A stretch of DNA of 64,000 bases from an uncultured Rhodospirillaceae bacterium. GTDB lineage: Bacteria > Pseudomonadota > Alphaproteobacteria > Azospirillales > Azospirillaceae. A program made the translations under genes and the position numbers. A model generated the notes under the pieces. The model was not told where the DNA came from. It searched no databases and saw only the letters and a list, made by a program, of their open reading frames with translations. Below are positions 43,789 to 50,836 of this stretch, in pieces. The stretch spans positions 1 through 64,000 of the forward strand of contig CALBDS010000014.1 of the NCBI GenBank assembly GCA_937927415.1, given 5' to 3'. Each line of letters starts with the position of its first letter. Position 1 is the first letter of the stretch.

Positions 43789-45348
43789 ATGTTCGATTTC
43801 GACCCCATGAGCCTGTCACGCCTGCAGTTCGGCATGACGGCGCTCTATCACTTCCTGTTCGTGCCCCTGACGCTGGGGCTGTCCTTCCTGCTGGCCATCA
43901 TGGAAAGCGTCTATGTGATGACCGGCCGCCCGATCTGGCGCGACATGACGCAGTTCTGGGGCAAGCTGTTCGGCATCAACTTCGCCATGGGGGTTGCGAC
44001 CGGCATCACCATGGAATTCCAGTTCGGCACCAACTGGGCCTATTACAGCCACTATGTCGGCGACATCTTCGGGGCACCGCTGGCCATCGAAGGGCTGATG
44101 GCCTTCTTCCTGGAATCCAGCTTCGTCGGGCTGTTCTTCTTCGGCTGGAACCGGCTGTCGAAGGTGGGGCACCTGACCGTCACATGGCTGGTCGCCATCG
44201 GCTCCAACCTGTCGGCGCTGTGGATCCTCATCGCCAACGGCTGGATGCAGAACCCGGTGGGCGCGGTGTTCAACCCCGACACCATGCGCATGGAACTGGC
44301 TTCGTTCTGGGAATTGCTGTTCAACCCGGTGGCGCAGGCCAAGTTCGTCCACACGGTCAGCGCCGGTTACGTCACGGGTGCGGTGTTCGTGCTGGCGATC
44401 AGCGCGTGGTATCTGCGGCGCGGACGCCATACGGCCTTCGCCACCCGCTCGATGATCGTCGCGTCGGCCTTCGGTCTGGCGTCGGCGCTGTCGGTGGTGG
44501 TGCTGGGCGACGAGAGCGGCTATTCGGTGGGCGAGCACCAGCGCATGAAGCTGGCCGCCATCGAAGGCATGTGGGAGACCGAGCCGGCGCCGGCCGGCTT
44601 CACCCTGTTCGCCTGGCCCGATCAGGAAAAACAGGAAAACCACGCGGCGGTGACGGTGCCGTGGGCGCTGGGGCTGATCGCCACCCGCTCCGCCGACACC
44701 GAACTGCCGGGCATCCGGGAACTGGTCGCCAAGGCCGAGGCACGCATCCGCAACGGTCTGGTCGCCTATGACGCGCTGGAACGGCTGCGGGCCGACCGCA
44801 GCGACACCGCGGCCCGCGCGGCCCTGGCGGCCCATGCCGCCGACCTGGGGCACGCGCTGCTGCTGAAACGCTACACCGCCGATCCGCGCACGGCGGACGC
44901 CGCCACCATCGCACGGGCGGCGAACGACGTGGTGCCGAAGGTGGCGCCGCTGTTCTGGAGCTTCCGCATCATGGTGGCGCTGGGCTTTTCCTTCATCGCG
45001 CTGTTCGCGGTGGCGTTCTGGTATTCCTGCCGCCGCACCTTCACCAACCCGCTGTTCCTGCGGGTGTGCGTCCTGGCGCTGCCGACCCCGTGGCTGGCGG
45101 CGGAACTGGGGTGGTTCGTCGCCGAATTCGGGCGGCAGCCGTGGGCCATCGACGGGGTGCTGCCGACCTTCCTCGCCTCCTCCTCCATCTCCAGCGGGCA
45201 GGTGTTGTTCTCCCTGACCGGGTTCGTCCTGTTCTATTCGTCGCTGGCGGTGGTGGATGTGATCCTGATGCGCAAATACGTCCGCATGGGACCGGCCGAA
45301 GCCCTGCATCCCGCCGCATCCGCCCCCCGCACCGTTCCCGCCGCCTGA
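43789..45348 (+). CDS. cydA: Cytochrome bd ubiquinol oxidase subunit I
   Basis: The heme-carrying subunit of the high-affinity terminal oxidase. His21 (TALYHFLFVPLTLG) corresponds to the heme b595 ligand. The motif GWFVAEFGRQPW, near residue 440, holds conserved quinol-site residues. At 519 residues it has the long Q-loop type of E. coli CydA (about 522). Nine or so membrane helices are visible. It is first of cydABX, preceded closely by cydP. Confidence 0.97.
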   Translation: MFDFDPMSLSRLQFGMTALYHFLFVPLTLGLSFLLAIMESVYVMTGRPIWRDMTQFWGKLFGINFAMGVATGITMEFQFGTNWAYYSHYVGDIFGAPLAIEGLMAFFLESSFVGLFFFGWNRLSKVGHLTVTWLVAIGSNLSALWILIANGWMQNPVGAVFNPDTMRMELASFWELLFNPVAQAKFVHTVSAGYVTGAVFVLAISAWYLRRGRHTAFATRSMIVASAFGLASALSVVVLGDESGYSVGEHQRMKLAAIEGMWETEPAPAGFTLFAWPDQEKQENHAAVTVPWALGLIATRSADTELPGIRELVAKAEARIRNGLVAYDALERLRADRSDTAARAALAAHAADLGHALLLKRYTADPRTADAATIARAANDVVPKVAPLFWSFRIMVALGFSFIALFAVAFWYSCRRTFTNPLFLRVCVLALPTPWLAAELGWFVAEFGRQPWAIDGVLPTFLASSSISSGQVLFSLTGFVLFYSSLAVVDVILMRKYVRMGPAEALHPAASAPRTVPAA

Positions 45349-45358
45349 GGAGAGCGTC

Positions 45359-46510
45359 ATGGAAACACTGATCGATTATGAGGTCCTGCGCCTCGTCTGG
45401 TGGCTGTTCCTGGGGGTGCTGCTGATCGGCTTCGCCATTATGGACGGCTTCGATCTGGGTGTCGCGGCCCTGCTGCCGGTGGTGGCCCGCACCGACGTGG
45501 AACGGCGGGTCGCCATCAACAGCATCGGCCCGGTGTGGGACGGCAATCAGGTGTGGCTGATCCTGGGGGCCGGGGCGATTTTCGCAGCGTGGCCGGCGAT
45601 TTACGCCTCGGCCTTTTCCGGCTTCTACATCGCGCTGTTCCTGGTGCTGGTGACGCTGATCCTGCGTCCCGTGGGGTTCGAGTTCCGCAACAAGATCGCG
45701 GATCCCCGCTGGCGCGGGTTCTGGGACACGGCCCTGACCGCCGGGGGCATCGTGCCGTCGCTGGTGTTCGGCGTGGCCTTCGGCAACCTGCTTCAGGGGG
45801 TGCCGTTCCGCATCGACGGCGAGATGCGGACGCTCTACGAGGGGAGCGGGCTGTTTGAACTGCTCAACCCCTTCGGCCTGCTGGCCGGTCTGGTGTCGCT
45901 GGCGATGCTCGCCACCCACGGGGCGGTCTATCTGTCGCTGAAGACCGACGGGGCGGTGCGGGAACGGGCGGTGTCGGTGGTGCGCGTGGGCGCGCCCGCG
46001 ACCATCGTGCTGTTCGCCGTGGCCGGTCTGTGGGTGGCCTTCGCCCTGCCCGGCTATGCCCTGGTGTCGCCGGTGGTGACCGACGGGCCGTCGAACCCGC
46101 TGTTCAAGGAAGCGGCGCGCCAGTCCGGCGCGTGGCTTGCCAACTACGCCGCCCATCCGTGGATGATCGCGGCACCCGCGTTGGGCTTTCTCGGGTTCGC
46201 CGGGGCGTGGGCCGCCACGCTGCGCGACCGGCCCGGCACCGCCTTCGTGCTGAGTGCCGGCGGGATTGCCGGCATCGTCGCCACGGCGGGGGTGAGCATG
46301 TTCCCGTTCCTGATGCCGTCCAGCATCGTTCCCTCGGCCAGCCTGACCGTGTGGGATGCGTCGTCCAGCCACCGCACCTTGCTGGTGATGCTGGTGGCGA
46401 CGCTGATCTTCCTGCCCATCATCCTGGCCTACACCAGCTTCGTGTTCCGCACCCTGCGGGGACGGGTGGGGCCGGACGACATCCGGCGCCAGTCCGGCAG
46501 CCTGTACTGA
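45359..46510 (+). CDS. cydB: Cytochrome bd ubiquinol oxidase subunit II
   Basis: A 383-residue polytopic partner of CydA with the family start YEVLRLVWWLFLGVLLIGFAIMDGFDLG and the segments NSIGPVWDGNQVWLILGAGAIFAAWP and LRPVGFEFRNK. The ATG at 45359 lies 10 bp after cydA, and a GGAG site is present. It is followed by cydX after 14 bp. Confidence 0.97.
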   Translation: METLIDYEVLRLVWWLFLGVLLIGFAIMDGFDLGVAALLPVVARTDVERRVAINSIGPVWDGNQVWLILGAGAIFAAWPAIYASAFSGFYIALFLVLVTLILRPVGFEFRNKIADPRWRGFWDTALTAGGIVPSLVFGVAFGNLLQGVPFRIDGEMRTLYEGSGLFELLNPFGLLAGLVSLAMLATHGAVYLSLKTDGAVRERAVSVVRVGAPATIVLFAVAGLWVAFALPGYALVSPVVTDGPSNPLFKEAARQSGAWLANYAAHPWMIAAPALGFLGFAGAWAATLRDRPGTAFVLSAGGIAGIVATAGVSMFPFLMPSSIVPSASLTVWDASSSHRTLLVMLVATLIFLPIILAYTSFVFRTLRGRVGPDDIRRQSGSLY

Positions 46511-46524
46511 AGGAGGTTTCCGCC

Positions 46525-46632
46525 ATGTGGTATTTCACCTGGGTTCTGGGTGTCGGTTTCGCCTGCGCCTGCGGCATCCTGAACGCCGTCTGGCACGAAC
46601 ATCACCTGCCCCCCACCGACACGGTGGAGTAA
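46525..46632 (+). CDS. cydX: Cytochrome bd small subunit CydX
   Basis: A 35-residue single-pass membrane protein starting MWYFTWVLGVGFACACGIL, the typical CydX signature (W-Y-F-x-W), with an N-terminal helix and acidic tail. CydX is needed for stability and full activity of cytochrome bd. A strong AGGAGG site at 46511-46516 precedes the ATG. It is the last gene of the operon. Confidence 0.95.
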   Translation: MWYFTWVLGVGFACACGILNAVWHEHHLPPTDTVE

Positions 46633-46646
46633 TAGTGCCCAACCGC

Positions 46647-46672
46647 GGTGCCGGGGACCGTTCCCCGGCGCC
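46647..46672 (+). terminator. Hairpin downstream of cydX
   Basis: GGTGCCGGGGA (46647-46657) pairs over 11 bp (one G-U) with TCCCCGGCGCC (46662-46672) around a 4-nt loop, 15 bp after the cydX stop. No T-run follows directly. Confidence 0.5.
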
Positions 46673-46728
46673 GTCCGGGCGGAGAGAATTTCGAAGGATA
46701 ATTGCCAATACTACGGATATAAAAGACA

Positions 46729-46767
46729 TATATTAGAGAAAGAGGTGCCGGATAATCGATTTTATAT
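46729..46767 (+). promoter_or_regulatory. Two-box AT-rich motif, copy 1 (ATP-grasp gene)
   Basis: TATA at 46729-46732 and ATCGATTTTATAT at 46755-46767 lie 108 bp upstream of the ATP-grasp start in an AT-rich island. The same arrangement, with the second TATAT starting 31-32 bp after the first TATA, occurs twice upstream of the kdp genes. Confidence 0.4.
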
Positions 46768-46874
46768 GATGAACGGCCCATTCTCCGGTTGATCCCGGCC
46801 GGCGCCGGCCCCACGGCGCCACGGCGGGCGGGCGACGGACTGCCTTCCGTCCCGATCAACCAAAGGAGACGCGG

Positions 46875-48254
46875 ATGTTCAGTGCGACCATCGTGGTCGA
46901 ACGTCTTCAGGACTGCCCGGTTCCTCCCCCCGGCTGCCATGTCGTTTCGATGGCCGACTATGCGGCGGTCACCGGAACCGGCAGCAACCGGATCATCAAC
47001 CTGTGCCGCGGTGCCGGCTATCTCGCCCCCGGCTATTACTGCTCCCTGATCGCAGAGGCGCGGGGGCAGGAGGTGATGCCCAGCGCCGCCACCCTGGCGA
47101 ACCTGGGTGAACGATCGGTCCGTGCCGAGCGGCTGCGGCGGCTTGACCATGCCCTGGCCCGCCTGTTGGCGACGGAAAGCGATCTGGGCCGCGACCTGCT
47201 CCGCTCCCTGCCCCTTCTGTTCGGCCAGCCGGCAGACCCCCGCTGGCAGCCGTTTGCGGATCTGGCCTTCGACCTGTTCCCCTGCCCGGTGCTGATGGTC
47301 GATTTCGACCCACGGCGCCGCCGGGTCAGCGCGGTGCGGGCAGCACCGGAACATCTGGCGCGGGAACAGCCGCAGGCTTTCAACGCCGGACTGGAAAACT
47401 GGCTGAAGGGACGGGCATGCAAGCGGCCCCACGCCCGCCCGTCGCGGCGGCGTCTGGCGGTTCTGTTCGATCCCGACGACCGATTTGCACCGTCCAAACC
47501 CGCGGCCATCGACCGGCTGCGCGATGTCGGGGAAACCCTGGGGGTGGAGGTCGAGCGCATCCACCATGCCGACTTTCCCCGCCTGCCGTCGTTCGACGCA
47601 CTGTTCATCCGCGAAACCACCGGCGTTGATCGGCTGTCCTACCGTTTCGCCACTGCGGCCGAGGCGCTCGGCCTTCCGGTGATCGACGATTCACGGTCAA
47701 TTCTGCGCTGCTGCAACAAGGTCTATCTTGCCGAAGCCCTGAGCCGTCACGGCATCCCAATACCGCGAACCATCGTGACCGATGGGCGGGACCTGCACCG
47801 GAGCTACGGCATGGCCCTGGGACACTGGCAGATTTTCCGGCACGGCCCCGATGGCCGGACGGAAGAGGGAAGCACCGAATGCGTTCCCATGGACGCGGTG
47901 CCGCCATCGGTGATCGACACGGCGGTGCGCGCCGCGGCGGTGATCGGAAACGGCCTTTACGGCGTCGATCTGAAACAGACGGATCGCGGTGTGGTGGTGA
48001 TCGAGGTGAACGACAACCCGAACATCGACGTCGGCCTGGAGGATGCGGTTCTGGGCGATGCGCTTTACCAGCGTCTCCTTCTGGTCTTCCTTGAGCGTAT
48101 GGGGATGCGGAGTCAACCGAAGGCCCCCCACCGCCATCGCGCGTCCGGCCCGGTCTGGCAACCGGTTCCCGCGGCGGATGCCCATCACGGTGGCGGAAAC
48201 CGGCGCATCGTCCATCGCCGTCACGCGGCCGTTTCCCGGCAAAGCTGGATGTGA
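46875..48254 (+). CDS. RimK-like ATP-grasp protein with N-terminal RLAN domain, catalytic core apparently deleted
   Basis: A 459-residue protein. Residues 35-75 (INLCRGAGYLAPGYYCSLIAEARG) are typical of the RimK-like ATP-grasp N-terminal domain. The ATP-grasp part starts at CNKVYLAEALSRHGIPIP (280-297) and ends at VVIEVNDNPNIDVG (374-387). Only about 104 residues lie from CNK to NDNPN, against about 160 for this span in E. coli RimK. The missing piece, near residues 305-310, is the strand-loop segment that supplies the ATP-binding lysines. Family relatives are amidoligases. This copy is likely inactive or altered. AAGGAG precedes the ATG. Confidence 0.82.
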   Translation: MFSATIVVERLQDCPVPPPGCHVVSMADYAAVTGTGSNRIINLCRGAGYLAPGYYCSLIAEARGQEVMPSAATLANLGERSVRAERLRRLDHALARLLATESDLGRDLLRSLPLLFGQPADPRWQPFADLAFDLFPCPVLMVDFDPRRRRVSAVRAAPEHLAREQPQAFNAGLENWLKGRACKRPHARPSRRRLAVLFDPDDRFAPSKPAAIDRLRDVGETLGVEVERIHHADFPRLPSFDALFIRETTGVDRLSYRFATAAEALGLPVIDDSRSILRCCNKVYLAEALSRHGIPIPRTIVTDGRDLHRSYGMALGHWQIFRHGPDGRTEEGSTECVPMDAVPPSVIDTAVRAAAVIGNGLYGVDLKQTDRGVVVIEVNDNPNIDVGLEDAVLGDALYQRLLLVFLERMGMRSQPKAPHRHRASGPVWQPVPAADAHHGGGNRRIVHRRHAAVSRQSWM

Positions 48255-48258
48255 GTTC

Positions 48259-48822
48259 ATGTTCCGCACGTTTTCGGCTTCGGTGGCCTGCGCTCTTCTG
48301 GCCGGCTGCACCGCCCACCCCACCACGGACACACCGCCGACGGCCATGGCCCAGGCGGCGGCGGACGTCCCCCACCACCGGCCGGGCGGTTCCGCCGTGG
48401 CCGCCCCGACGGTGCTGTCCGGCATCGCCTCATGGTACGGCCCCCGCCATCAGGGACGACGGACGGCCAGCGGTGCCCGTTTCGATATGAAGCAACGGAC
48501 CGCCGCCCATCCGACCCTGCCGATGGGTACCCGCGTGCGGGTGTCCGATCCGGTGTCCGGGCGCAGCGTCGTCGTCACCGTAAACGACCGCGGCCCCCAT
48601 GTTCCCGGCCGCATCATTGACCTTTCCTGGCGGGCCGCCAGCGACCTCGGCATTACGAATGCGGGGGTCGTCATGGTCAGGCTCGACGTGCTGCTCTCCG
48701 GCCACCGCCCGGTGCCCGTCGCCCCGGCATCACGAACGCGGACGCGAACGCACAAGTCCCCCTTCCGAACGGATGGGAAGATGGCCCCGCCGCTGCTGGA
48801 AACATCATGGATAGCCCCGTAA
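48259..48822 (+). CDS. RlpA-like double-psi beta-barrel lipoprotein
   Basis: A 187-residue lipoprotein with lipobox LLAGC (Cys17). The barrel domain (about 50-145) has GIASWYGPRHQGRRTASGARFD and VTVNDRGPHVPGRIIDLSWRAASDLGI, the RlpA hallmarks; RlpA proteins bind or cleave peptidoglycan at the septum. No SPOR domain follows, and the C-terminus is a basic tail. It starts 4 bp after the ATP-grasp gene and overlaps the next gene by 16 bp, so it is part of that operon. Confidence 0.88.
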   Translation: MFRTFSASVACALLAGCTAHPTTDTPPTAMAQAAADVPHHRPGGSAVAAPTVLSGIASWYGPRHQGRRTASGARFDMKQRTAAHPTLPMGTRVRVSDPVSGRSVVVTVNDRGPHVPGRIIDLSWRAASDLGITNAGVVMVRLDVLLSGHRPVPVAPASRTRTRTHKSPFRTDGKMAPPLLETSWIAP

Positions 48823-49952
48823 CGACCGCCGGAACCGCGGTTTCCATCCGCCCGGCCCAGTCCTCCGATCTCCCCGCCCTGCTTGCCCTGGAACGGCGCT
48901 GTTTCGACGGCGACCGGCTGACCCGGCGGAGCTTCCAGCACATGCTGACCCGCGCCCATGCCTGCCTGCTGGTCGCCGGGGTGGACGGACAGGTTGCCGG
49001 CTATGCCCTGCTGCTCTTTCACACCGGAACCTCGCTGGCCCGGCTCTATTCGCTGGCCGTCGATCCGGCGCTCCAAGGGCGGCGGATTGGCGGCGCGCTG
49101 CTTCGGCACGCCGAAGCCGCCGCACTGAAGCAGGATTGCCTTTACCTCCGGCTCGAAGTCCGCAGCGATAACGTGGGGGCCATCGCCTTTTATGAAGGGG
49201 CGGGCTACCGTGAATTCGGCATCCATGCCGACTATTACGAAGACCACATGCAGGCCCTGCGCCTGGAAAAAAGGCTGGTGACGCCGGCCGCCCAGCCCCC
49301 GACGGCGGCTCTGACGGTCCCCTATTACCCGCAGACGCTGGATTTCACCTGCGGCCCATCGGCCCTGATGATGGCGCTCAAGGCGCTGCGGCCCGAAACA
49401 GTCCTGAACCGCCGGCTGGAGTTGCGCATCTGGCGCGAAGCCACCACCGTCTTCATGACCTCCGGCCTGGGAGGGTGCAGCCCCTTCGGCTTGGCGCTGG
49501 CCGCTTACCGGCGCGGCCTGTCGGTCGAGGTCCATGTCAAGGACGATTCCATCCCGTTTCTCGACGGGGTAAGGGATGCGGAGAAAAAGGAGGTCATCCG
49601 GCTCGTCCATCGGGACATGCTGGAAGACATCACCGCCACCGATATCCGCATCCGCTACCAGTCGTTGGCGGTCCCGGATATGGAACAGGCGATCCGGGCA
49701 GGGCGGGTGCCGGTGGTGCTGATCTCCAGCTACCGCCTGTATCATGAAAAATTTCCCCACTGGGTGGTGGTGGCCGGTGCCGACGGGCGGTTCCTGTATG
49801 TCCACGATCCGCTTGTCAGCGGCCTCCGTGGACTGCCGGTGGACCGGGTGGCCATGCCGATCCCCCGGGACGGCTTCGCCCGCATGCTCCGCTACGGCAA
49901 GGCTCAGCTCCAGGCGGCCCTGATCGTCGGGCGGACGGATCGGAACGTCTGA
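48807..49952 (+). CDS. GNAT acetyltransferase fused to C39-like peptidase
   Basis: A 381-residue fusion. Residues about 11-155 form a GNAT domain (LYSLAVDPALQGRRIGGALL, then NVGAIAFYEGAGY). Residues about 165-380 form a papain-like C39 peptidase domain with the catalytic Cys in FTCGPSALMMALKAL, His in PHWVVVAGADG and an Asp after LYVHDP. No membrane or ABC segment is present, unlike bacteriocin C39 exporters. The fusion with an RLAN ATP-grasp partner is a recurring gene pair in proteobacteria, suggesting a peptide-tag or conjugate that is made and trimmed. Confidence 0.88.
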   Translation: MDSPVTTAGTAVSIRPAQSSDLPALLALERRCFDGDRLTRRSFQHMLTRAHACLLVAGVDGQVAGYALLLFHTGTSLARLYSLAVDPALQGRRIGGALLRHAEAAALKQDCLYLRLEVRSDNVGAIAFYEGAGYREFGIHADYYEDHMQALRLEKRLVTPAAQPPTAALTVPYYPQTLDFTCGPSALMMALKALRPETVLNRRLELRIWREATTVFMTSGLGGCSPFGLALAAYRRGLSVEVHVKDDSIPFLDGVRDAEKKEVIRLVHRDMLEDITATDIRIRYQSLAVPDMEQAIRAGRVPVVLISSYRLYHEKFPHWVVVAGADGRFLYVHDPLVSGLRGLPVDRVAMPIPRDGFARMLRYGKAQLQAALIVGRTDRNV

Positions 49953-49973
49953 CGGCCCCCCGTATACAATGCC

Positions 49974-50012
49974 TATATTCCCGGCACCGCACGGCCCCCA
50001 TCGCTTTTATAT
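49974..50012 (+). promoter_or_regulatory. Two-box AT-rich motif, copy 2 (kdp leader)
   Basis: TATA at 49974-49977 and ATCGCTTTTATAT at 50000-50012, 56 bp before the first small membrane protein. The preceding CCCCC is shared with copy 3. Confidence 0.4.
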
Positions 50013-50067
50013 GCGGAACCGGCGTCTTCTGGAATCCATGGCGAAGTCCTTTGCACGCGAGGATTTC

Positions 50068-50220
50068 ATGCGGAAGAACCTGCCCCCCACCGCCTATTCC
50101 CCCGATGACGAGCATCCCCCCTCGGGGAAAAGGGTGGTTGTGGAGATCCTGGCCATGATCGCCGCCAGCCTGTTGTTCGGTCTGGTGACGGAATGGCTGG
50201 TCCGTGCGCTGACCGCATGA
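50068..50220 (+). CDS. Small membrane protein upstream of kdp, first
   Basis: A 50-residue protein: a hydrophilic N-terminus (MRKNLPPTAYSPDDEHPPSG), then one helix (about 23-45, VVVEILAMIAASLLFGLVTEW) and a short end. The ATG at 50068 has GAGGA six bases upstream; an in-frame extension to 49969 would run through the two-box motif and lacks a ribosome site. It has no recognised family. It is the first of four small single-pass membrane proteins ahead of kdpA. Confidence 0.6.
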   Translation: MRKNLPPTAYSPDDEHPPSGKRVVVEILAMIAASLLFGLVTEWLVRALTA

Positions 50221-50271
50221 CCGGCACCGCCCCTGCCGCCGGTCGGAAACGGGGAAAGACAGGGGGAAACG

Positions 50272-50400
50272 ATGATCGTCGATTACGTGCTGGGCGGCAT
50301 CGTGCTGCTGCTGTTCTACGGCTATCTTTTGGAACGCTTCCTGCGCCGACGGACCCGGCGCCGGAAGCGGGGCGGACGGACAACCCCGCGCGGCCCGTAA
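50272..50400 (+). CDS. Small basic membrane protein upstream of kdp, second
   Basis: A 42-residue protein starting MIVDYVLGGIVLLLFYGYLL with one helix, then a strongly basic tail (RRRTRRRKRGGR). AGGGGGAAACG precedes the ATG at good spacing. The helix is KdpF-like in length and pattern, but the arginine tail is not. It may contact the Kdp complex or be independent. Confidence 0.6.
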   Translation: MIVDYVLGGIVLLLFYGYLLERFLRRRTRRRKRGGRTTPRGP

Positions 50401-50427
50401 AACCGCAGCCCCGGCATATATGCCGCC

Positions 50428-50465
50428 TATACGCCGTACCCCGACGCCCCCCATCGAATTTATAT
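50428..50465 (+). promoter_or_regulatory. Two-box AT-rich motif, copy 3 (kdp promoter candidate)
   Basis: TATA at 50428-50431 and ATCGAATTTATAT at 50453-50465, about 175 bp before the 27-residue protein gene. The palindrome GGCATATATGCC lies just upstream (50413-50424). The gap 50401-50639 otherwise holds no supported gene. Confidence 0.45.
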
Positions 50466-50639
50466 CATCTTTCGCCGCATGATCGGGGTGCTGGTTCGGA
50501 CGGAGACTCCCCCGACAGAAGGGGCAGCCCGACGGACCTCCCTGATCTTTGCACCCCCGCCGCGTCCTGCGGCCACCGGCCAACCGTACCGGGCCGGACC
50601 GCCGGACGCGGCGGGGCGTTGCGCTTGCGGAGACAAACA

Positions 50640-50723
50640 ATGCCCGATCTGCTGATGCTTGCGATCACCGCCGGCTTTTTCGCCGCGGCGGTCGCGTACG
50701 TCCACGCTTGTGACCGGTTGTGA
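50640..50723 (+). CDS. 27-residue membrane protein upstream of kdpF
   Basis: MPDLLMLAITAGFFAAAVAY begins a single-helix protein ending VHACDRL. GGAG lies eight bases before the ATG. Short proteins of this pattern (helix, then Ala/Gly-Cys-Asp/Glu-Arg-Leu) precede kdpF in many proteobacteria as far as I recall, and are usually not annotated. It lies 11 bp before kdpF. Confidence 0.7.
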   Translation: MPDLLMLAITAGFFAAAVAYVHACDRL

Positions 50724-50734
50724 GGGGGACGGCG

Positions 50735-50824
50735 ATGACGCTCGATCTTCTCCTGGCCGGTGCCGTGACCGCCGGACTGCTGGCGTATCTGGTGTACGCC
50801 CTGATCCGCCCCGAACGGTTCTGA
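50735..50824 (+). CDS. kdpF: K+-transporting ATPase subunit KdpF
   Basis: A 29-residue single-helix protein with the KdpF ending LAYLVYALIRPERF. It stabilises the KdpABC complex. The ATG at 50735 is preceded by GAGGGGGACGGCG; kdpA begins 12 bp after its stop. Confidence 0.9.
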   Translation: MTLDLLLAGAVTAGLLAYLVYALIRPERF

Positions 50825-50836
50825 GGAGGCCGTCCC

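Noticed and set aside
50479..50639. A short plus-strand frame from the ATG at 50479 in the kdp leader
   Set aside because: Pro/Arg/Ala-rich translation with no ribosome site or membrane segment. It lies in what is more likely an untranslated leader.
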